A DNA stretch of 40,353 nucleotides from assembly GCA_009695205.1 (NCBI GenBank), contig SIBK01000042.1, positions 1-40,353 on the forward strand, given 5' to 3'. Below the pieces are notes generated by a model, which ran no database searches, was not told where the DNA came from, and saw nothing but the letters and a program-made list of their open reading frames with translations. Of this stretch, positions 34,701-40,353 are shown piece by piece. Position numbers and translations under genes: made by a program. Origin of the DNA: Pedosphaera sp. (GTDB lineage Bacteria > Verrucomicrobiota > Verrucomicrobiia > Limisphaerales > UBA9464). Position 1 is the first letter of the stretch, and the number at the start of each line of letters is the position of its first letter.

Positions 34701-35152
34701 CGAACCTGGCACCGTGGGCCGTTTGTCTCGTTGGCGGCAACGTGGCGGAAGGCAAACGTATTTTCCTCGAAAAGGTCGAAGTCAGTTGTGTTCGCTGCCA
34801 CAAGGCGAGTGGCGAAGGCGGTGAAGCGGGCCCTGAACTCGACCGCCTTATAACTCGGCAAAGTCGGGAATATATTCTGCAAAGCATCCTCTACCCGAAC
34901 GTCAACATCGCCGTTGGTTTTGACAATATCCTCGTTTCGCTGAACAACGGCTCTGCTTATGCGGGCGTGATTAAATCGGAGACGGCGACGGAGTTGGTCT
35001 TAAATTCACCGGAAGATGGACTCTTGACGGTTAAAAAGGCGGATATCAAGTCGCGCGAGAGGGGGTTGTCGGGGATGCCTGCGGGTTTCGGCGAACTTCT
35101 AACACGGCAGGAGATCCGGAATCTGCTGGAGTTCATTTCGTCTCTGAAATGA
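31787..35152 (+). CDS. PVC-type haem-binding dehydrogenase-like protein (GSDH propeller-HEAT-cytochrome c)
   Basis: The 1121-residue protein has a signal peptide ([22 protein letters not shown]). Residues of about 50-470 form the putative membrane-bound dehydrogenase propeller: [83 protein letters not shown], and [17 protein letters not shown]. About 480-950 are HEAT-like repeats ([40 protein letters not shown]). The C-terminal domain has one haem motif, CVRCH (C1001), then [10 protein letters not shown] and LLEFISSLK. These proteins are abundant in this phylum, and the substrate is mostly unknown. The start is set by the signal peptide, since no better-placed start exists. Its 3' end overlaps the convergent UnbV gene by 20 bases. 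Confidence 0.92.
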   Translation: [1121 protein letters not shown]

Positions 35153-37520
35153 GGGCTCCTCCAACCGTATGCCACCGGTTCATTGGAGCCGTCGGCAGGG
35201 CTGAATGAGAACCGTCGCTCCAATGGACCTCGGCGGCGAGCACGGTCACATTGGTTCCTATGCCGAAATGAACGGATGTAGACGCTTGTGAACGGTGGGA
35301 GTCACCGGTTGTTATCCACCGGGTTTGACGTCCTTGCAGGGTATCGAGGGTGACCCGGGCGTTCGTTGGGCTTTTCCCTCCGGGCCGTTGGGGAAACCGA
35401 AACCCGATCCATGAACCGGTGCCGGGTGTTTCGTTCCTATATACGAGCAATCGTTGCCGTCGCTGCGGCCACAACTCAAATGTCGTCACGGCGAGATCGA
35501 GCCGCCCATCGCCGTCGAAATCCTCGGCAAGCACATTCCGGCAATCCTCGGGCAGGCCGATGCCGACGGCTCGCCCCACGTCGATATAGCGGTTCTGGCC
35601 CAGATTGAGGAATAGGACATTGTTCTGCCAGCCCCCGTAGCTGCGTCGATCGGCGCGTCGACGGCTGGCGACGGATTTGAAATAAAGATCGGCGACCGTA
35701 TTGTTCGTGGAGCTCGCCACATAGATGTCGTGCAACCAGAACTCGCGCTCGTGATCCCCGGGGTTGGGGAGGGTTTCGTGGCCGTTTGCCAGGTAGAGAT
35801 CGAGATCTCCGTCGTTTTCCAGATCGAAGGCTGCGACGCCCCAGGCCCAGCCGCCGGGCGCCACCTCCCCGGCCCACCCCGCTTGCCGGAATCCGCCGCC
35901 TGGGGTTCCGAGCAACATCCGGTTTCCATAAGTCATGGCGGCCCGGTTCGCGGAATGTTGAGGGAAATCGGCCCGCCCCAAATTCAAACCATCCAGCAAT
36001 CCAGCCATTGGGGAATTCATGCCGATCAGAAAGACATCCAGTCGACCATCCCCGTCAAAATCGCCGAGGGAATGCGCCATTCCAAACGCATGCCGTGTCG
36101 CTCCAAGTTCGGCGGTGCGATCGGAAAATCGTGTTCCTCCCTCGTTGAGAAATACGTCCGCACCCGCAAAATCGCTTACCACCAACAGATCCGTTCGCCC
36201 GTCTCCATTCAGATCCGCAAGGGAGGCGCTGTAGACCCGGCGACGTTGCTTGGAGGCAAGCCCAGCTTCCATCGTGATATCCGTGTAAGTACCTCCGTCA
36301 TTTCGCAAAAGGTAGGAATCAAACCCGTCGTTGGCGTCGTAGTAGGGGGTGGGAAACTGTCCACCCTGATACGGAAGCTTGTACTGGCCAAGGAAGACAT
36401 CCAGGTCACCGTCTCCATCCACGTCACCCACGGTGAGCACCTGCGGATGCTTGAGTGGCGCAGCCGGCGTCCATACCCGGCGGAAGTCTTCGAATCCTCC
36501 GGTGGCTCGTCCCACAACCATCCACAATCCATCGTTGGCGGCTGCGAGTAGATCGGTCCATCCATCACCGGTCATGTCGGCGACAATCGTCGCCAGAATT
36601 GAACTCGCGGGCCAGCGCGGCGGAACGATGCCGCCCGCCGACAATTCTTCAAAACGGAGCTCTCCACGTTGTGTTGACGCCCGGAAACATTTCCCCGCAC
36701 CCGGGAAACAGAGCTCCGGGACGCCGTCGCCGTCGAAGTCATGAGCAATGAAGGGATCAACGAATGAGGAACCGGTGGGAGGGCTCAGATCTACCGAGAA
36801 TACCGGACGAAACAGCGGTGTGTTCTTTCGATGAATTGCGTTGATGGATTCGGGCGTCCAGCGGACCGGCGTCATGGGATCACCGCCACTAATCAAGGCG
36901 GTCCACTCCAAGCGAATCACAGCGTCGAGTTGGACGCAAGACGGAAGGGACCGATGAACAAAACCACCCCGAACGACGAGCCTCGATATCGCGGGACTGC
37001 CCGCGGTGCCCGGAGTGTGGTCTAGTAGGCGAAAGGTCAGGCGCTCTGCCCGCCAGCCGGCCTGATCGAGTTGCGCCAGAAACTCCGCTGACGGAACCCC
37101 TGTGGGGTATGACCACGCCGGGTCGAGTTGGAACTGGGTGCCGGCGACTCCCAGTTCGGTTGTGCGGAATGCCGAGACGTTCCAACCGGGACCCGTCCCC
37201 AGATTCGTCAGGAACGGAAAGATTCCGCCGATTTCCTCGAGCTGAGCTGTGATGATGTGGAGCATGTCTTCGTGTCTCAGCGCGTCACGAGCCCGGGACC
37301 AAACTTGCGCGTCAAATGCGGCTTCGCCCGCTTCGAGACTGAGAAAGCCCTTGGCTTCAGCGTCAGTGACCGCTCGGGCTCCTATCGGCGCTCGGGGCGG
37401 GAGTTGGTGTGCGGGTTGGCGCATCCACCAAGTCACCAACAGCCCCGCGGCAATCAAGAGCAACAGGGCTAGCCGTCGCGCGGGCAAGGGAGGTTGAGAG
37501 CTGGGGGAGGGGGACGTCAT
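35133..37520 (-). CDS. FG-GAP/VCBS-repeat protein with C-terminal ASPIC/UnbV domain
   Basis: The 795-residue protein has an N-terminal membrane anchor or signal segment (LALLLLIAAGLLVTWWM). About seven integrin-like calcium-binding blades are visible by the motif D-x-[DN]-G-D-G-x-x-D: DFDGDGVPEL, DMTGDGWTDL, DVDGDGDLDV, DLNGDGRTDL, DFDGDGRLDV, DLENDGDLDL, DFDGDGRLDL. An ASPIC/UnbV domain follows (RVTLDTLQGRQTRWITTGDSHRSQ, VHFGIG, EVHWSDGS). About 200 residues before the first blade have no recognised domain (RDALRHEDMLHIITAQLEEIGG). The protein is probably extracytoplasmic and binds ligands or polysaccharides. No function can be assigned. The start codon is an ATG at 37520. A convergent 20-base overlap joins its end to the 31787 gene. 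Confidence 0.9.
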   Translation of the reverse strand: MTSPSPSSQPPLPARRLALLLLIAAGLLVTWWMRQPAHQLPPRAPIGARAVTDAEAKGFLSLEAGEAAFDAQVWSRARDALRHEDMLHIITAQLEEIGGIFPFLTNLGTGPGWNVSAFRTTELGVAGTQFQLDPAWSYPTGVPSAEFLAQLDQAGWRAERLTFRLLDHTPGTAGSPAISRLVVRGGFVHRSLPSCVQLDAVIRLEWTALISGGDPMTPVRWTPESINAIHRKNTPLFRPVFSVDLSPPTGSSFVDPFIAHDFDGDGVPELCFPGAGKCFRASTQRGELRFEELSAGGIVPPRWPASSILATIVADMTGDGWTDLLAAANDGLWMVVGRATGGFEDFRRVWTPAAPLKHPQVLTVGDVDGDGDLDVFLGQYKLPYQGGQFPTPYYDANDGFDSYLLRNDGGTYTDITMEAGLASKQRRRVYSASLADLNGDGRTDLLVVSDFAGADVFLNEGGTRFSDRTAELGATRHAFGMAHSLGDFDGDGRLDVFLIGMNSPMAGLLDGLNLGRADFPQHSANRAAMTYGNRMLLGTPGGGFRQAGWAGEVAPGGWAWGVAAFDLENDGDLDLYLANGHETLPNPGDHEREFWLHDIYVASSTNNTVADLYFKSVASRRRADRRSYGGWQNNVLFLNLGQNRYIDVGRAVGIGLPEDCRNVLAEDFDGDGRLDLAVTTFELWPQRRQRLLVYRNETPGTGSWIGFRFPQRPGGKSPTNARVTLDTLQGRQTRWITTGDSHRSQASTSVHFGIGTNVTVLAAEVHWSDGSHSALPTAPMNRWHTVGGALISETK

Positions 37521-37621
37521 AGACGGATAGGTCGTTCAGACCCCTTTTCGGTGAAGTCCATTCTACTCGCGGCGCTCTTATTAAGTCGTTGGACGGAAAA
37601 GTCGCTCGAGCCAGCTTACGG

Positions 37622-37650
37622 GAATCAGTCGGGCGGAGATGGACTGATTC
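37622..37650 (-). terminator. Hairpin immediately after the hflC stop
   Basis: GAATCAGTC (37622-37630) pairs perfectly with GACTGATTC (37642-37650) around an 11-base loop. The arm begins one base past the hflC stop codon. No T tract follows on the minus strand (CCGTAAGC), so it is either a weak terminator or a 3'-end stabilising structure. Confidence 0.5.
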
Positions 37651-37651
37651 T

Positions 37652-38623
37652 TTAACGCGGCGCTGGCGCTGGCGCTGGCGCGGCGGGGCCGTGCTTGAAT
37701 AGTCGGAGGAGTGAACTGTCGGTGGTCAGAACGAGAGTGGTCTCTCGATCGAAGACGGAGCGGTAGGTTTGAAGCGTGCGGTTGAAGGAGTAAAACTCGC
37801 GGGCTTCAGGCGTCTTCCCATAGGCGGCGGCGTAGATGGCCGTGGCCTCGGCGTCGGCACGGCCTTGAATTTCCTGCACCTTTCGGTAGGCCTCAGACTC
37901 GATCTGCTGCATGTCGCGCTCACGCGTTCCAAGAATTTCTGCAGCCTGCCCCTCGCCCTCCGAGCGGAAACGCGAGGCGATCTGCTGCCGCTCACTGACC
38001 ATGCGCGAGTAGATTTTCGCCGCGACCCCTGGATTGTAGTTGATCCGTTTGAAGCGGACGTCGAGCAGTTCGATGCCATACTCCGCGAGCTTGGGTTTCG
38101 CCGCTTCGAGAATCTCCCCTTCCAAGACTGCGCGGCCAAAGCGTATTGCGGGGAGGGCAATGTTGATGCCCGTTTGACCCAAGCCGGAATCAACGACGGG
38201 TTTACGGTCACGTTGCGTGCGGATGAGTTCGACGAGTTGATGACGGGCGACGGAGTTGCGCGTCTCGCTGCCGAGGATGTCGGTGAGACGGGAATGTGCG
38301 CGGCGCTCATCGCCGAGGCGGACGAAGTATTGTTGAGCATCGGTGATCCGCCAGCGAGCGAATGTATCGACGTCGATATAGAGCTTGTCCTCGGTGGGCA
38401 TGTCAGCGGGCGGACCATCCCATTCGAGGATGCGTTTTTCGATACGATGCACGGTTTGGATGAAGGGCGTCTTCCAATGCAGCCCCGCGCTCGTCACCGG
38501 TACGCCGACCTGCCGGCCGAACTGGGTGACAATGACCTGCTCCGTTTCGAGCACGCAGTACGACGAAGCGAAGAGCGCGAGTGAGACGGCGATGACCAGT
38601 GGTAGAAGGAGTGCGCGTTTCAT
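37652..38623 (-). CDS. hflC: Protease modulator HflC
   Basis: The 323-residue inner-membrane protein has an N-terminal membrane segment (LLPLVIAVSLALFASSYCV) and an SPFH/band-7 domain facing the periplasm: TEQVIVTQFGRQVGVPVTSAGLHWKTPF, RILEWDGPPADMPTEDKLYIDVDTFARWRI, and YGIELLDVRFKRINY. Coiled-coil residues follow (SRMVSERQQIASRFRSEGEG, EAYRKVQEIQGRADAEATAIYA). HflC forms a large cage with HflK around FtsH and tunes membrane-protein degradation. The C-terminus ends in an Ala-Pro repeat encoded by 3.5 copies of CGCTGG (37661-37681). The gene overlaps the end of hflK by four bases, as in the usual hflKC operon. Confidence 0.94.
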   Translation of the reverse strand: MKRALLLPLVIAVSLALFASSYCVLETEQVIVTQFGRQVGVPVTSAGLHWKTPFIQTVHRIEKRILEWDGPPADMPTEDKLYIDVDTFARWRITDAQQYFVRLGDERRAHSRLTDILGSETRNSVARHQLVELIRTQRDRKPVVDSGLGQTGINIALPAIRFGRAVLEGEILEAAKPKLAEYGIELLDVRFKRINYNPGVAAKIYSRMVSERQQIASRFRSEGEGQAAEILGTRERDMQQIESEAYRKVQEIQGRADAEATAIYAAAYGKTPEAREFYSFNRTLQTYRSVFDRETTLVLTTDSSLLRLFKHGPAAPAPAPAPR

Positions 38624-39585
38624 TTCGTTTTCTGGTCGAGTTGGAGGAGTGGGAAAATCTGCCCGGCTTTATCGTCGAGAATTATCTTGCGGGAAAGCTG
38701 CGGCAGAACGACTTGCATCGTTTCTAGATAGAGGCGCTGTCGGGTGACCTCCGGCGATTTCACATATTCGGCGAGCGTCGCGTTGAAACGCCCGGCATCG
38801 CCTTTCGCCTCGTTAACGCGCTTCGCCGCATAACCCTCGGCGGCGCTGACTTTCCGCAGTGCCTCGCCGCGGGCGCGCGGGACGACCTTGTTGTATTCGC
38901 CATTCGCGAGGTTGATCGCCTGCTGCTTTTCCTGCTGCGCCTGGTTCACCTCGCTGAAGGAAGCCTGCACCGCCTTGGGTGGATGCACATTCTGGAGCTG
39001 CACTTGCATGACGGAAAGGCCGAGCCCATAGCGCTTCACAACGGCCTGCAAGCGGCTGAGCGTTTCGGTTTCGATCTCCTGCCGACCGATGGTCAGCACC
39101 TCATCAATGGTGCGGTCCCCGACGACTTCCCGCATCACCGATTCGCCGGCGTCCCGCAGCGTCCACTCGGGTTGGAAGACGTGAAAGCGGAACTCCTTCG
39201 GGTCCTCAATGCGGAACTGCACAATCCACTCGATGAGCGCCATGTTCAGGTCGCCCGTAACGATGGTACGTTCAGCCTCCGGGTCGTCAGGAGACTGGTT
39301 CGGGTTCGTGCCACCGGGGGTGGTAGTGCCAAACTCCAGTTTGAGCTGGCGCTGAACCGGCACCACGTCGATGACGTCGATGCCAAGTGGCAGCTTGAAG
39401 CGCAGCCCCGGAGAAACAAGATCGACGAAGCGGCCGAAGCGCGTCAGCACACCGACGGAATCCGCAGGCACGCTGGTGAAGACGGAGAACACAAACCACA
39501 AAGCGAGCAGCGCGATGAGGACGGCAACCGCGAGTTGGCGGAGCTTGTCCGGGACTCGGAATTCCTGAGGAGTGACGTTTCTCAT
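38620..39585 (-). CDS. hflK: Protease modulator HflK
   Basis: The 321-residue protein is the partner of HflC. It has a short N-terminus, one transmembrane helix (LAVAVLIALLALWFVFSVF), and the band-7 domain: VPADSVGVLTRFGRFVDLVSPGLRFKLPLGID, GDLNMALIEWIVQFRIEDPKEF, and ESVMREVVGDRTIDEVLT. The cage-forming helix QAQQEKQQAINLANGEYNKV and the tail AEYVKSPEVTRQRLYLETM follow. Enterobacterial HflK carries a long glycine-rich N-terminal segment that this protein lacks, which is usual outside the gammaproteobacteria. The start is an ATG at 39585. It leads the hflK-hflC operon, with its promoter in 39586-39805. Confidence 0.94.
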   Translation of the reverse strand: MRNVTPQEFRVPDKLRQLAVAVLIALLALWFVFSVFTSVPADSVGVLTRFGRFVDLVSPGLRFKLPLGIDVIDVVPVQRQLKLEFGTTTPGGTNPNQSPDDPEAERTIVTGDLNMALIEWIVQFRIEDPKEFRFHVFQPEWTLRDAGESVMREVVGDRTIDEVLTIGRQEIETETLSRLQAVVKRYGLGLSVMQVQLQNVHPPKAVQASFSEVNQAQQEKQQAINLANGEYNKVVPRARGEALRKVSAAEGYAAKRVNEAKGDAGRFNATLAEYVKSPEVTRQRLYLETMQVVLPQLSRKIILDDKAGQIFPLLQLDQKTK

Positions 39586-39805
39586 GGCGGTTACGCGTGC
39601 TGTACAATGGGGTTGCGGCGAAAAGCTAGGATGGAGAACTGATCACGAAGCGGCAAAATGGCAAATCTTACCGGGGGATCCCGTGTACGTCTTTCATGAC
39701 GCAGCATCTCGGTGGCTGGATGGGCTTGCCGCTTTGCGCTGGTTGAGAAATTTGTTTAGAATCAACTTGATGAGCGTGACGATTGGAGTTTAGTAGGCAA
39801 CTAGT

Positions 39806-40081
39806 GTGACCCTTCACCTTCGTTACTTCGGGAATTGGCTGTGCTATGGCGGAGCGTTTTTCGTTGGAGCGACGAGTGGATCGATATCTGTAATGGCTTC
39901 GGAATCAGGTAGTTATTCTGTTCGGTTCGATCAGCCTGTTTATTTCGTTCAACCAGGTCAGTCCTTCATCCCGGTCGGGATTGTGATTGATCCTGCACCG
40001 ACATCAGGCTTGTTCAGTTACGGAGTGACGTTGAAGTTTGATTCCTCGCTGGCTTCGATTGAGGATCCTAGCCCGACTTAG
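39806..40081 (+). CDS. Short secreted protein fragment, cohesin-like beta domain, probably 3' truncated
   Basis: A GTG at 39806 opens 91 residues with a hydrophobic start (WLCYGGAFFVGATSGSISVMA) and then YSVRFDQPVYFVQPGQSFIPV and YGVTLKFDSSLASIEDPSPT. The pattern of P-G-x-x-F-x-V-x-V-x-I-D followed by F-S-Y-G-V-x-L-x-F-D is like the first strands of the cohesin-like domain at the start of many secreted or PEP-CTERM Verrucomicrobia proteins, which run to 200 residues or more. Here a stop comes after about 70 mature residues, so it is probably a remnant. An IS transposase begins 160 bases downstream and may be the cause. Confidence 0.5.
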   Translation: MTLHLRYFGNWLCYGGAFFVGATSGSISVMASESGSYSVRFDQPVYFVQPGQSFIPVGIVIDPAPTSGLFSYGVTLKFDSSLASIEDPSPT

Positions 40082-40353
40082 CGGATTCGCGACCTTGAAA
40101 ATGAATTTTCGAGGATCGAATTTTTATAACTCATTGATTTCGAAGGGGGAGTTTCCGTCGAATCGCGCGAAAGTGGCTGTAGTGCGGACCTACCCCCTTC
40201 CGGTTCCCCCAGAGTTGGCGTATTCTCCGCGGCACATGTTTTTTGCGCACCTCAAATCGCAAGAAGAACGGCAAGACCCACACTTATTGGAGTATCGTCG
40301 AGAACCGCCGTCTGCCCGGAGATCGGGTCGTGCAACGACACGTTCTCTACCTG
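40082..40353 (+). mobile_element. Left part of an insertion sequence, boundary not resolved
   Basis: The transposase start at 40236-40243 shows that an insertion element enters the window here and continues past its right edge. Its left terminal repeat should lie between the truncated secreted protein and 40235. The right end is not visible, so no inverted repeat or target duplication can be defined. The start given is only the end of the preceding gene. Confidence 0.5.
40243..40353 (+). CDS. IS transposase N-terminus (IS1634/IS4-like), runs off the right edge
   Basis: In the frame from the TTG at 40243 to the window end, 37 residues include KNGKTHTYWSIVENRR and VVQRHVLYL, which I recognise as the N-terminus of DDE transposases of the IS1634/IS4 type found in Verrucomicrobia. 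Relatives start M-F-L-R. Here the only nearby ATG (40236) is followed by six T bases and is out of frame by one. With five T bases it would read M-F-L-R in frame. So either a TTG is used or the gene carries a one-base insertion. The catalytic DDE region lies outside the window. Confidence 0.75.
   Translation, partial: MRTSNRKKNGKTHTYWSIVENRRLPGDRVVQRHVLYL

Noticed and set aside
35730..36551. 273-codon plus-strand frame opposite the UnbV gene
   Set aside because: It overlaps the repeated D-x-D-G-D-G codons, which generate open antisense frames.
36389..37320. Repeated D-x-D-G-D-G-coding DNA, considered as a tandem or CRISPR-like repeat
   Set aside because: The similarity comes from FG-GAP protein blades. 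Unit lengths and spacers vary, and no identical DNA repeats exist. No CRISPR array was seen anywhere in the window.
39572..39793. 73-codon plus-strand frame in the hflK upstream region
   Set aside because: It starts inside hflK antisense and lacks protein-like features or an SD. The region is better read as the divergent promoter area.

Overview
The window is about 60% GC and looks like a chromosomal segment from a Gram-negative member of the PVC superphylum, most likely Verrucomicrobiota (Pedosphaera/Limisphaerales-like). This rests on several features: two very large secreted proteins that fuse a glucose/sorbosone-dehydrogenase-like propeller, HEAT-like repeats and a C-terminal CxxCH haem domain; a tandem DUF1080 protein; a class III cyclase-Ser/Thr kinase fusion next to an ECF sigma fragment; a UnbV/ASPIC protein; and LpxI, which implies lipid A and an outer membrane. 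The taxonomic call is an inference from gene content, not from a marker gene.

Layout. Positions 1-1205 (-) hold the N-terminal 400 residues of RecQ, divergent from a sugar nucleotidyltransferase (1350-2147). A secreted PQQ-type propeller protein and a 1751-residue secreted subtilase follow (2207-8922). Next come tRNA-Gly(GCC) with encoded CCA and a clear terminator (9223-9341), then a secreted gene of unknown family that appears broken by two compensating frameshifts (9494-11776), and valS (11837-14548). A 400-base gene-free stretch with hairpins leads to a cyclase-kinase gene that has lost its 3' part. It abuts, tail to tail, the 5' fragment of an ECF sigma gene (junction near 16115).

From 16435 to 24551 lie genes for extracytoplasmic sugar chemistry: a tandem DUF1080 protein, a three-haem GSDH-cytochrome protein, and a divergent ThuA-GSDH-HEAT-cytochrome fusion. 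From 30165 down to 24538 (-) runs a tightly packed set: Gfo/Idh/MocA dehydrogenase, hexapeptide N-acetyltransferase, family 2 glycosyltransferase (each overlapping the next by 4 bases), an N,N-dimethylformamidase-beta-like secreted protein, an unusual small protein kinase, and lpxI. This looks like an envelope glycan/lipid A operon with a built-in kinase. A lone trpB (30416-31645), a second haem-binding dehydrogenase-like giant (31787-35152), a convergent FG-GAP/UnbV protein (35133-37520) and hflK-hflC (39585-37652) follow. The right edge contains a short broken secreted protein and the start of an IS transposase whose frame seems shifted in a T run.

The genes suggest a heterotroph that oxidises and remodels sugars outside the cytoplasm, feeding electrons into c-type haems. 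The most unusual signals are the tail-to-tail junction of two signalling genes, the kinase with altered catalytic motifs inside the envelope operon, and a perfect 9-bp dyad over the start codon of the 31787 gene. Nothing in the window looks like a CRISPR array, phage or known defence island.
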